DNA of 33,624 bases from Chlorobium sp. (lineage in GTDB: Bacteria; Bacteroidota; Chlorobiia; Chlorobiales; Chlorobiaceae). Of the stretch, positions 8,656 through 16,605 are shown piece after piece (position 1 is the stretch's first letter; each line of letters opens with the position of its first letter). The translations under genes were made by a program, and so were the position numbers. The stretch lies in assembly GCA_013203905.1 (NCBI GenBank), contig JABMPC010000071.1:1-33624 (forward strand). The letters are read 5' to 3'. The notes under the pieces were generated by a model. It made no database searches. It had not been told where the DNA came from and was given only the letters and a program-made list of their open reading frames with translations.

Positions 8656-10665
8656 GTGATTTTTTCAACACATAAATCCTGGCGATCCATGGCTACAGAC
8701 GACAACAACAAAGGAGCGGAGTCGATAAGCTCTGTCCTGTCTGAAAAGCGAAAATTTTCCCCTCCGGCCGCATTTTCCGAAAAAGCCCGAATCGGAAGCA
8801 TGGAAGAGTACGAGGCGCTCTACAAAGCAGCCGAAGACGACCCCGACAGCTACTGGGCAGGTCTTGCCGATGAGTTCCACTGGTTCAAAAAGTGGGACAC
8901 CGTCCTTGAATGGGATACCCCCTATGCCAAATGGTTCAACGGTGGCAAAACCAACATCTGTTACAATGCCGTTGATGTTCACGCGCAGAGCTGGCGAAAA
9001 AACAAGGCCGCCATCATCTGGGAAGGCGAAGAGGGTGAGCAGCGCGTCCTGACCTACGGCGAACTCCACCGTCAGGTATCCAAATTCGCAAATGTCCTGA
9101 AAATTGCCGGCATCAAACCAGGCGACCGTGTTGCCATCTATATGGGCATGGTGCCCGAACTGGTCATTGCCGTTCTGGCATGTGCCAGAGTGGGAGCCGT
9201 CCACAATGTTATTTTCGCAGGATTTTCAGCTCATGCCATCACCGAACGGGTCAACGACTCCCGCGCAAAACTCATCATTTGCTGTGACGGCACCCGTCGC
9301 CGCGGTGGCTCAATAAATCTCAAGAACATCGTTGACGAAGCCATCGTCAACACCCCCTCCGTCCGTAGCGTCATCGTCCTGAAGGTGACCAACGAAGAGA
9401 TAAGCATGCATGACGGCATGGACCACTGGTGGCACGACCTCATGGGGCTTGCATCCGACGAATCCGAACCCGTTGAGGTAGAATCCGAACATCCGCTTTT
9501 CGTCCTTTACACCAGCGGATCGACAGGAAAGCCCAAAGGCATTCTGCACACCACCGCCGGCTACATGGTCCACGCAGCAAGTTCGTTCCGCTATGTGTTC
9601 GACATCCGTGATGACGATATCTACTGGTGCACTGCCGATGTCGGCTGGATCACCGGCCACAGCTACATGGTCTACGGGCCGCTCCTCAACGGCGCAACCC
9701 TTCTCATGTATGAAGGTGCCCCGAACTACCCCCAGTGGGACCGCTTCTGGGACATCATCAACCGCCACAAGGTCACTATTCTCTACACGGCTCCTACCGC
9801 CATCCGGGCGTTCATCCGCGCCGGAGACGAATGGGTCACCAAACACAACCTCAGTTCTCTCCGCCTTCTGGGCACAGTCGGTGAGCCCATCAACCCGGAG
9901 TCATGGATGTGGTATCACAGGGTAGTCGGGCAGGAAAAATGCCCCATCGTCGACACCTGGTGGCAAACCGAAACCGGCGGCATCATGGTCTCTCCTCTTC
10001 CCGGAGCAACCCCTACAAAACCGGGAACCGCCACCCGTCCTCTTCCCGGAATCATGGCAGATGTCGTCCAGAAAGATGGCACCCCTTGTGGCCCGAACGA
10101 AGGAGGCTATCTGGTCATCAAAAAACCATGGCCCTCAATGCTCCGCACCATATACGGCGATAACAAGCGGTATGAAGAAACCTATTGGTCGGAATTCCAC
10201 GACATGTACTTCACCGGCGATGGCGCCCGAAAAGATGAGGACGGTTACATCTGGATCATGGGCCGCGTTGATGATGTGGTCAATGTATCGGGTCACAGGC
10301 TCGGCACCAGCGAAGTCGAAAGCGCTCTGGTTTCCTACGAGGCCGTCGCAGAAGCCGCAGTGGTCAGCCGTCCGGACGACATCAAGGGCAACGCCCTTGT
10401 TGCATTCGTCACCCTCAAAGACGAATACGAAGGCGACATGAAGCTGCGCGAAGCACTGCGCAACCATGTAGCCAAGGAGATCGGACCAATTGCCAAGCCC
10501 GACGAAATCAGGTGGGCAAAGGGGTTACCGAAAACCAGAAGCGGCAAAATCATGCGCCGCCTGCTCCGCGAGCTGGCAACCAGCAACGAAATCAAGGGAG
10601 ATGTCACCACCCTTGAAGACTTCGGCGTTCTTGAAAACCTCCGCGAGAAGGAAGACGAGAGCTGA
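8656..10665 (+). CDS. acs: Acetyl-CoA synthetase (AMP-forming)
   Basis: A 669-residue adenylate-forming enzyme that activates acetate to acetyl-CoA through acetyl-AMP. Visible: EYEALYKAAEDDPDSYW and WFNGGKTNICYNAVD near the N-terminus, the ATP-binding loop YTSGSTGKPKG, TADVGWITGHSYMVYGPL, DTWWQTETGG, FTGDGARKDEDGYIWIMGRVDDV, and the catalytic lysine in PKTRSGKIMRR (K631). In homologues that lysine is the site of inhibitory acetylation. Length is close to the family norm of about 650. The start is a GTG at 8656, preferred because AGAGGG sits 6 bases upstream. ATG 8689, 11 codons later, is the alternative but has no ribosome site. In an autotroph it would recover acetate for biosynthesis; that role is inference. 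Confidence 0.95.
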   Translation: MIFSTHKSWRSMATDDNNKGAESISSVLSEKRKFSPPAAFSEKARIGSMEEYEALYKAAEDDPDSYWAGLADEFHWFKKWDTVLEWDTPYAKWFNGGKTNICYNAVDVHAQSWRKNKAAIIWEGEEGEQRVLTYGELHRQVSKFANVLKIAGIKPGDRVAIYMGMVPELVIAVLACARVGAVHNVIFAGFSAHAITERVNDSRAKLIICCDGTRRRGGSINLKNIVDEAIVNTPSVRSVIVLKVTNEEISMHDGMDHWWHDLMGLASDESEPVEVESEHPLFVLYTSGSTGKPKGILHTTAGYMVHAASSFRYVFDIRDDDIYWCTADVGWITGHSYMVYGPLLNGATLLMYEGAPNYPQWDRFWDIINRHKVTILYTAPTAIRAFIRAGDEWVTKHNLSSLRLLGTVGEPINPESWMWYHRVVGQEKCPIVDTWWQTETGGIMVSPLPGATPTKPGTATRPLPGIMADVVQKDGTPCGPNEGGYLVIKKPWPSMLRTIYGDNKRYEETYWSEFHDMYFTGDGARKDEDGYIWIMGRVDDVVNVSGHRLGTSEVESALVSYEAVAEAAVVSRPDDIKGNALVAFVTLKDEYEGDMKLREALRNHVAKEIGPIAKPDEIRWAKGLPKTRSGKIMRRLLRELATSNEIKGDVTTLEDFGVLENLREKEDES

Positions 10666-10682
10666 ACCAGCAGACTAACACG

Positions 10683-10711
10683 AAAAAAGCCCGGTGGACA
10701 CCGGGCTTTTT
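10683..10711. terminator. Bidirectional intrinsic terminator between acs and tspO
   Basis: Arms AGCCCGGT (10688-10695) and ACCGGGCT (10700-10707) enclose a four-base loop. They are flanked by an A-run on the left and a T-run on the right, so the structure can terminate both acs (plus) and the convergent tspO gene (minus). Confidence 0.9.
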
Positions 10712-10731
10712 CGTTATAGAGAAACAGCCGT

Positions 10732-11220
10732 TCAGTTCATCTGCCAGATGATGAAATTCAGAAAACCCGCAAAACTCACCCATGCGAGATAGGGAATCAG
10801 CAGTATTGCGGCAAGAGGAACAACAGCTCGGAACTGTATCATGGTAGCAACAATTGCGGCCCAGAGAAGCACAATCACGCCCATGGCAAGAAGTGGAGAG
10901 TGCAGACCGAAAAATGCCGCAGACCAGGCGAGGTTCAGCACAAGCTGACCAACAAACACAATCCATGCCGAGCGCACCTGCTCCAGAGGTGCCCCCTCTT
11001 TGCTCGCCACAAGCCCCATGGCCGTACCCATCATGAGGAACAGCACCGTCCAGACAGGAAGGAAGAGCCAGTCCGGCGGATTCCAGGAAGGTTTGTTGAG
11101 TATCTGGTAATACCACTCCGAACCGGGTACAGGGGTAAAAATGCTACCACCGTAGGCAAAAACGAAACATATCGCTATTGCCAGTCCTGTTTTCAATGGG
11201 TTGAGACTTTTCATGATCAT
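10732..11220 (-). CDS. tspO: TspO/MBR family tryptophan-rich sensory protein
   Basis: A 162-residue membrane protein with five predicted membrane helices. Family marks are the tryptophan-rich segments: KPSWNPPDWLFLPVWTVLF (about 43-61), LNLAWSAAFFG (95-105) and the C-terminal PYLAWVSFAGFLN. TspO proteins bind porphyrins and sterol-like ligands. In Rhodobacter sphaeroides TspO modulates expression of photosynthesis genes in response to oxygen and light. A role in tetrapyrrole handling here is inference. ATG 11220 was taken as the start; a second ATG two codons later is equally possible. The gene stands alone, converging on acs across a shared terminator. Confidence 0.92.
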   Translation of the reverse strand: MIMKSLNPLKTGLAIAICFVFAYGGSIFTPVPGSEWYYQILNKPSWNPPDWLFLPVWTVLFLMMGTAMGLVASKEGAPLEQVRSAWIVFVGQLVLNLAWSAAFFGLHSPLLAMGVIVLLWAAIVATMIQFRAVVPLAAILLIPYLAWVSFAGFLNFIIWQMN

Positions 11221-11344
11221 GGTTTGGATTTAATGGGTCTTAGTCAGTGAATAGTAGTCTTGAGACACTCAATGCAACATAGCACAAAGAGGGATAATTC
11301 CCGCCATTCAAACCACCCACCATCTGAACGGAAATTCCAGCGAA

Positions 11345-11354
11345 ATACTATATT
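11345..11354 (+). promoter_or_regulatory. Putative -10 region upstream of the inositol-phosphatase gene
   Basis: ATACTATATT here is identical to the block upstream of pnp (3726-3735). It lies 51 bp before the ATG at 11406, in the 185-bp region between divergent tspO and this gene. No clear -35 is present. The remainder of the intergenic region shows nothing recognisable. Confidence 0.3.
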
Positions 11355-11405
11355 GCCACCCTGAAACAGTCATAACCCTGTCAATCTGACCCTCCACCAC
11401 AAGCC

Positions 11406-12230
11406 ATGCCGCAACAATCCCCGGACATCCTTGCCGCCACCCGCGCTGCCCATGCCGCAGGAGCAATCACCCTCCAAAAATTCGGAGAGCTCCGAAAAAG
11501 CGAAATACACTCGAAAGAGTTCAAGGATTTTGTCACGGAAACAGACCGGAGATGCGAAGCCGAAATCAGCCACATCCTCTCTGAAGCCTTCCCTGAAGAC
11601 GGTATGCTCTGCGAAGAGGGAACAACAATAACGCCCCGATCGGGACGCAGATGGATAGTCGACCCCCTTGACGGCACACTGAACTTCATCCACTCCTTTC
11701 CCGTATTCTCCATCAGCATAGCCCTTCAAGGAAGCGATGGAGAACTCCTTGCAGGCGTGGTCTATCTTCCGGTCACCAACGAACTGTTCACCGCAGAACG
11801 GGGAAAGGGGGCTCTGCTCAACGGCCGTCCCATCCGGGTGACCGACCGTCAGGAAGCGGACGGCTACCTTATCGCCACGGGGCTGCCATTCAAAGACTAT
11901 GACTATCTCGACAGCTACATGGCCATGCTCCGCGATGTCATTCACATCTCATCGGGAGTCAGACGCGCCGGCTCTGCGGCAATCGATTTAGCATACACCG
12001 CATGCGGACGATTCGACGCCTTCTGGGAGTACAAGCTCCTCCCATGGGACTTCGCCGCAGGAGTTCTCCTTGTACGCGAAGCCGGCGGCATAGTCACCGA
12101 TTTTCATGGGGAGAGGGATGTCTTCGGCCATAAAAGCATCATTGCCGGCAGCAACCTTACCCACCCCCTGCTGCTGGCAATGGCACAGCGCCACTTCCCG
12201 GAAGAGCCGTCAGACTCACCGCCTCTATGA
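11406..12230 (+). CDS. Inositol monophosphatase family protein (SuhB-like)
   Basis: A 274-residue metal-dependent sugar-phosphate phosphatase of the IMPase superfamily. Visible: KDFVTETDRRCE (about 39-50), the EE metal ligand pair (CEEGT, about 69-73), the metal-binding core WIVDPLDGTLNF (about 83-94), and the C-terminal WDFAAGVLLVREAGG, with the aspartate that completes the site. The family covers inositol-1-phosphatase, fructose-1,6-bisphosphatase-like and 3'-phosphoadenosine 5'-phosphatase activities. The spacing favours the SuhB/IMPase branch, but the true substrate cannot be read from sequence. It lies 110 bp upstream of lpxC-fabZ on the same strand; co-transcription is possible. Confidence 0.88.
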   Translation: MPQQSPDILAATRAAHAAGAITLQKFGELRKSEIHSKEFKDFVTETDRRCEAEISHILSEAFPEDGMLCEEGTTITPRSGRRWIVDPLDGTLNFIHSFPVFSISIALQGSDGELLAGVVYLPVTNELFTAERGKGALLNGRPIRVTDRQEADGYLIATGLPFKDYDYLDSYMAMLRDVIHISSGVRRAGSAAIDLAYTACGRFDAFWEYKLLPWDFAAGVLLVREAGGIVTDFHGERDVFGHKSIIAGSNLTHPLLLAMAQRHFPEEPSDSPPL

Positions 12231-12340
12231 TTTGAAGAGAATCCTGTTCTTTCGTATCTTTCAAATCGTCACTTTTGCCTCATGACACAGGGGCCCATTT
12301 TCCGCCACGGCTGGCGTGGCGGGAGCAACAAAAACACACG

Positions 12341-13747
12341 ATGCTCATTCATCAGCGCACACTCAAAAAAGAAGCCTCCCTCTCGGGAACAGGACTGCAT
12401 ACCGGAAAAGAATGCAGGATCACCTTCAAGCCGGCGCCGGCCGGATACGGCTATCGCTTCATACGAACAGATATTGCCGACAGCCCTGAGATTCCCGCGC
12501 TGATAGAGAATGTACTTGAAGTGCTCCGCGGTACCACTATCGGCGTCAACGGCATCAAGGTCCACACAACAGAACATGTCCTCGGAGCCCTTTACGGCCT
12601 GCAGGTAGACAACTGCCGCATTGAGATGGACGGGCCGGAACCGCCGGTCATGGACGGAAGCTCGCTGCCTTTTGCGGAAGCCCTCATTGAAGCAGGCTTT
12701 GAAGATCAGGACGAGCCGAAAAACTATCTGGTCATAGACGAAACCATTGAATACCACGACACCAATAACAGCGTAGACATTGTAGCACTGCCGCTTGACA
12801 ACTTCCGCACCACCGTCATGGTCGACTACAAAAATCCCGCTCTTGGCTCACAGCACTCCGGGCTCTTCGACCTTGAACAGGAGTTCCTCGCTGAGTTCGC
12901 ACCCGCCAGAACCTTCTGCTTCCTCTCCGAAGTAGAAACGCTTGCAGGCCAGGGTATCATAAAGGGTGGCGATGTCGACAACGCCATTGTCATCATTGAC
13001 AAAGAGATGGGAAAAGGGGAGATGCTGGCCCTCGGTGAAAAACTGGGACTCGACAGCGACCACCTTGTACTGGGAGACAATGGAATCCTCAACAACCGCG
13101 AGCTCCGCTACAAGAACGAGCCTGCCCGCCACAAGCTGCTTGACCTCCTTGGCGACATGGCGCTTCTCGGCATGCCTATTAAAGCCCAGGTGCTTGCCGC
13201 CCGTCCCGGACATGCGTCAAATGTTGAGTTTGTCCGTCAGCTCAAGAAATATGCCGACCGCAACAAACTGGCCCGTCAATACCAGCACGAGAAAAAAGCC
13301 GGCGTGATTTTTGACATCAACGCCATCCAGAAAATGCTGCCTCATCGCTACCCGTTCCTTCTGATAGACAAAATCGTCGAGTTCAAGCTTGACGAAAAAA
13401 TTGTCGCCATCAAGAATATCACCATGAACGAGCCATTCTTCCAGGGACATTTCCCGGGAAATCCCGTCATGCCGGGCGTGCTCATCATTGAGGCAATGGC
13501 GCAGACAGGAGGCATCATGATGCTCAACGGCAAAGACAATACGAAAGAGAGCGTCGTCTACTTCATGGCAATAGACAAAGCACGGTTCCGCAAGCCGGTA
13601 CTGCCGGGCGACACGCTTGTTATTGAAGGGGTCATGGTAAACATGAGAAGAAGCGTCTGCCAGTTTGAAGCAAAGGCTTTTGTTCGGGGCGAACTGGTAT
13701 GCGAAGCCTCACTGATGGCAACCGTAATGGACAAACCCGGGAACTAA
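12341..13747 (+). CDS. lpxC/fabZ: Bifunctional UDP-3-O-acyl-GlcNAc deacetylase / 3-hydroxyacyl-ACP dehydratase (LpxC-FabZ)
   Basis: A 468-residue fusion. Residues 1 to about 310 are LpxC, the zinc deacetylase that commits UDP-GlcNAc to lipid A synthesis. The ligands fit: H79 (TTEHVLGAL), H264 and D268 (RHKLLD), with H291 (PGHASN) as the catalytic histidine. Residues from about 322 are FabZ, the hotdog-fold dehydratase of fatty acid elongation, with H370 in [12 protein letters not shown] and E384 in IIEAMAQ. This fusion is known in Bacteroidetes and Chlorobi. The frame opens upstream at TTG 12275, but ATG 12341 gives the LpxC N-terminus ([10 protein letters not shown]). A GGGAG lies rather far upstream. 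The stop overlaps the end of the opposing pgsA by 4 bp. Confidence 0.95.
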   Translation: MLIHQRTLKKEASLSGTGLHTGKECRITFKPAPAGYGYRFIRTDIADSPEIPALIENVLEVLRGTTIGVNGIKVHTTEHVLGALYGLQVDNCRIEMDGPEPPVMDGSSLPFAEALIEAGFEDQDEPKNYLVIDETIEYHDTNNSVDIVALPLDNFRTTVMVDYKNPALGSQHSGLFDLEQEFLAEFAPARTFCFLSEVETLAGQGIIKGGDVDNAIVIIDKEMGKGEMLALGEKLGLDSDHLVLGDNGILNNRELRYKNEPARHKLLDLLGDMALLGMPIKAQVLAARPGHASNVEFVRQLKKYADRNKLARQYQHEKKAGVIFDINAIQKMLPHRYPFLLIDKIVEFKLDEKIVAIKNITMNEPFFQGHFPGNPVMPGVLIIEAMAQTGGIMMLNGKDNTKESVVYFMAIDKARFRKPVLPGDTLVIEGVMVNMRRSVCQFEAKAFVRGELVCEASLMATVMDKPGN

Positions 13748-14298
13748 CTCTTGAAATCAAGTCCTTTGTGAATCCGATAAAAACGGATGCAGTAGAGGAC
13801 AAAAGAGTAGAACAGCATGATGGTGGAAAGGTAGAGGAACAGTTCCTTGAAGGGCCAGCTCTCAAAAAAGGGGAGCGGCCACACCATGGTGATAAAGAGC
13901 ATTGACACAAAACCAACAGCCCATTTCCCCGGCCACAGTGAAGTAGTGACCATCTGGTGACGGTGGCAAACCCAGGCTGCCCCACTGAAAATCACGAGAT
14001 CGCGAACAACAGCAAACAGTACAAACCAGAGGGGAAGCTGACCCACCCAAAGATAGTAAAGCGCTACGCTTGCAAGACAGAGCTTGTCGGCCAGCGGGTC
14101 AAGAATCTTTCCCATCTCCGACACCTCATTCGTCCAGCGCGCAGCCTGCCCATCAAACCAGTCGGAGAGGACGGCAACAAGCATCAGCGATACAGCCACA
14201 GTCGTGTTCCCGGCATGGAGATAGTAGAGAAACCAGGGGATAAGAAGAATCCTGAGAAAACTCAGCGCGTTGGGAAGATTGAAAATATGACCCTGCAC
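13744..14298 (-). CDS. pgsA: CDP-alcohol phosphatidyltransferase (PgsA-like)
   Basis: A 184-residue polytopic membrane enzyme. The CDP-alcohol phosphotransferase signature D-x2-DG-x2-AR-x8-G-x3-D-x3-D is complete (DWFDGQAARW, then GKILDPLADK), near residues 46-72. Hydrophobic helices surround it. The N-terminus NLPNALSFLRILLIP is typical of PgsA, which makes phosphatidylglycerol phosphate from CDP-diacylglycerol and glycerol 3-phosphate. A related enzyme such as a cardiolipin- or inositol-type synthase cannot be excluded. The start codon is GTG. It is the last gene of the yebC-ruvC-pgsA string, 17 bp after ruvC, and its stop overlaps the convergent lpxC-fabZ by 4 bp. Confidence 0.86.
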   Translation of the reverse strand: MQGHIFNLPNALSFLRILLIPWFLYYLHAGNTTVAVSLMLVAVLSDWFDGQAARWTNEVSEMGKILDPLADKLCLASVALYYLWVGQLPLWFVLFAVVRDLVIFSGAAWVCHRHQMVTTSLWPGKWAVGFVSMLFITMVWPLPFFESWPFKELFLYLSTIMLFYSFVLYCIRFYRIHKGLDFKS

Positions 14299-14315
14299 AG
14301 CGTACGATTTAATGG

Positions 14316-14888
14316 TTAGAGAACCCTGTCCGGACTGGCGCGCACAAAATCACTCCAGCTGCCCGACCCTCCACCCGAACCCTTCACCTCAGCAGTAGTC
14401 TGGCGCTGCTGCCCTCCCCGGCACCGCAGGAGATCGCAAAGCGCAACACCAAGCGCATCAGTCACATCAAAAGGCTTCGGCACACTGCTGAGAGAAAGCA
14501 TTGATGCCACCATGAAGGCAACCTGCTCCTTTGCGGCTCCTCCACGGCCCGTGACCGCTGACTTCACCTCACGGGGAGCATACTCGAAAAGCGGCACCCC
14601 GCAGTTGAAAGAGAGTGCCATGATGGCCCCTCTCACCTGCCCGAGCTTGAGGGCCGACTGCACATTCTTACCAACAAAGGCTGTCTCAATGGCAACCCGA
14701 TCCGGCTTCAGCTCACTCATCAGCTGACTGAGCTCCCGATATATCTCTCCCACCCTCACAGCATGACTCTTTCGGGGATGAAGGCGTATCAGACCACAGG
14801 AAATTGCCCGAAACGGCCCATTTCCCTCTCCAAAGACAACACCGTAACCGGTGGCGAGGCTTCCGGGATCTATCCCCAAAACAACCAT
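14316..14888 (-). CDS. ruvC: Crossover junction endodeoxyribonuclease RuvC
   Basis: A 190-residue Holliday-junction resolvase that cuts symmetrically during recombination repair, working with RuvAB. The four acidic active-site residues are in place: D7 (LGIDPGS), E68 (AIETAF), D141 and D144 ([11 protein letters not shown]). The central [12 protein letters not shown] is also typical. The C-terminal 25 residues are low complexity (Gly/Ser-rich) and unlike the conserved core. The start is 3 bases after the yebC stop, so the genes are almost certainly co-transcribed. This yebC-ruvC linkage is common in bacteria. The ribosome site is confined to AGAGG directly against the ATG, consistent with translational coupling. 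Confidence 0.94.
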   Translation of the reverse strand: MVVLGIDPGSLATGYGVVFGEGNGPFRAISCGLIRLHPRKSHAVRVGEIYRELSQLMSELKPDRVAIETAFVGKNVQSALKLGQVRGAIMALSFNCGVPLFEYAPREVKSAVTGRGGAAKEQVAFMVASMLSLSSVPKPFDVTDALGVALCDLLRCRGGQQRQTTAEVKGSGGGSGSWSDFVRASPDRVL

Positions 14889-14891
14889 CCT

Positions 14892-15644
14892 CTACTCGTC
14901 AAGGCTGTCCATGGCTCCCTCACTGATCTCCATGTTGCTGTATACGGCCTGTATATCGTCATTGCCCTCAAGAGCGTCAATCAACTTAATGACCTTTCGG
15001 GCATCATCAGCCTCAAGTTCAATGAAGTTCTCCGGAATCAGATCCATTTTGGCGTTCTCATACGCAATGCCAGCATCCTCAAGCGCCTTTTTTGCCGACT
15101 CCAGATCATGCACATCGGTTGTCACAGTATAACCACTCTCAGCGTCGCCGCCAATATCCTCCAGACCCGCATCAAGGAGCACCTCCATCAGCTGCTCCTC
15201 GGTGACCGTTCCACCCGGCACCTCAATGCTTCCCTTTCGATGGAACATCCACGACACACTGCCGTTCTCACCAAGAGAGCCGTTATTGCGGCTCATGATG
15301 TGCCGCAGGTCGGCCACGGTCCGGTTTTTATTGTCCGTAGCCGTTTCAATAATAAGGGCAATCCCCGCCGGGCCATACCCTTCATAGGTAATTTCATCAT
15401 AGCTTACACCCTCAAGCTCACCGGTTCCTTTCTTGATCGCCCGCTGAATGTTGTCCATCGGCATAGAGTTTGACCGAGCCGTATCGATAGCAAGGCGCAG
15501 CCTGGGATTTCCAGCCGGATCACCACCGCCCATTTTGGCAGCTATCGTAATCTCCTTGACCAGCTTCGTGAACAGGTTGCCCCGTTTCTGGTCTGTTGCC
15601 GACTTCTTTCTCTTGATGGTTGCCCACTTGCTGTGTCCTGACAT
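14892..15644 (-). CDS. yebC: YebC/PmpR family protein (TACO1-like)
   Basis: A 250-residue protein of the YebC family. Members are DNA-binding regulators in some bacteria and, in more recent work, ribosome-associated factors that help translate polyproline stretches. Visible: the N-terminal [22 protein letters not shown] block, here starting at residue 1, then [24 protein letters not shown], the [14 protein letters not shown] strand, [13 protein letters not shown] and the C-terminal domain. Length matches the family at about 245. It heads the yebC-ruvC-pgsA operon and is divergent from pheA across a 118-bp region that holds a perfect inverted repeat. Confidence 0.95.
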   Translation of the reverse strand: MSGHSKWATIKRKKSATDQKRGNLFTKLVKEITIAAKMGGGDPAGNPRLRLAIDTARSNSMPMDNIQRAIKKGTGELEGVSYDEITYEGYGPAGIALIIETATDNKNRTVADLRHIMSRNNGSLGENGSVSWMFHRKGSIEVPGGTVTEEQLMEVLLDAGLEDIGGDAESGYTVTTDVHDLESAKKALEDAGIAYENAKMDLIPENFIELEADDARKVIKLIDALEGNDDIQAVYSNMEISEGAMDSLDE

Positions 15645-15692
15645 GGCGAAAAACTTCTGAAATGGTTGCTTGGTAAAGGGACCGTCTATGAT

Positions 15693-15724
15693 AATAGATT
15701 TATTTTCCTTAAAGTAAATCTATT
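15693..15724. promoter_or_regulatory. Perfect 10-bp inverted repeat between yebC and pheA
   Basis: AATAGATTTA (15693-15702) and TAAATCTATT (15715-15724) are exact inverted copies separated by 12 bp, centred in the 118-bp divergent region. The arms are too AT-rich, and no U-tract follows, for a normal terminator. Arm length and spacing suit a dimeric regulator's operator. The target gene and regulator are unknown. Confidence 0.5.
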
Positions 15725-15762
15725 CCAATGGCTTTAGTGCAAGGTAATCACAAGAAAAAATA

Positions 15763-16605
15763 ATGACAAACCTGAAGATAGCTTACCAGGGAGAACCCGG
15801 TGCGTACAGTGAAATTGCAGCCCTGCGGCTTGGCAAGCCCCTTCCCTGCAGCTCGTTTGAAGAGGTGTTCTCCGCCGTCGAAAGCCGCAGGGCAGCTATG
15901 GCGGTCCTTCCGATGGAAAATTCCCTGGGAGGAAGCATCCACCAGAACTATGACCTCCTTCTTCAGCATCCGGTCGTCATTGCTGCAGAAACCTTTGTCA
16001 AGGTGGAACACTGCCTTCTGGGTCTCAGCAGCTCTTCGCCCGAAACAGCAGAGCGCGTTCTCTCGCACCCCCAGGCCCTTGCCCAGTGCCGGAATTTCTT
16101 TGCCACCCACCCGAACCTTACCGCCGAAGCCGCTTACGACACCGCAGGTAGCGCAAAAATGATTGCAGCGGAAAAAGACCCGACGAAACTGGCAATAGCC
16201 TCACAGCGGGCCGGAGAGCTCTACGGACTTGAAATACTTCAACGGAACCTTGCCGACGAAGAGTGGAACATCACCCGTTTTTTCTGCATCACCCATTCCC
16301 GGCATCCTGAATCTCTTGAAAAAATAGCCGGATACGACACCACACGCCAGAAAACCACCGTCGTTTTCACCCTTCCCAACGAGCAGGGGTCGCTCTTCAA
16401 GGCACTTGCCACCATGGCGCTCCGAAACATCGACCTCACAAAAATCGAATCCCGCCCCTTCCGCAAAAAGGCCTTCGAGTACCTTTTCCATGTTGATATT
16501 CTCGGCCACTGTGACGATCTGGCAATCAGACATGCCCTCTCCCATCTCAGGGAGTTCGCCACCATGGTCCAAGTGCTGGGAAGCTACGGGGTGGTGAATG
16601 CATGA
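15763..16605 (+). CDS. pheA: Prephenate dehydratase PheA
   Basis: A 280-residue monofunctional enzyme that converts prephenate to phenylpyruvate in phenylalanine synthesis. Visible: YQGEPGAYSEIAAL (8-21), the PMENSLGGSIHQNYDLL segment, HPQALAQC, YDTAGSAKMIA, the catalytic threonine motif NITRFF near residue 170, and a C-terminal ACT domain (about 197-275) with GSLFKALATMALRNIDLTKIESRP, which binds phenylalanine for feedback control. No chorismate mutase domain is present. ATG 15763 gives the family N-terminus. The stop overlaps the polA start as ATGA, so translation of polA may be coupled to this gene. Confidence 0.95.
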   Translation: MTNLKIAYQGEPGAYSEIAALRLGKPLPCSSFEEVFSAVESRRAAMAVLPMENSLGGSIHQNYDLLLQHPVVIAAETFVKVEHCLLGLSSSSPETAERVLSHPQALAQCRNFFATHPNLTAEAAYDTAGSAKMIAAEKDPTKLAIASQRAGELYGLEILQRNLADEEWNITRFFCITHSRHPESLEKIAGYDTTRQKTTVVFTLPNEQGSLFKALATMALRNIDLTKIESRPFRKKAFEYLFHVDILGHCDDLAIRHALSHLREFATMVQVLGSYGVVNA

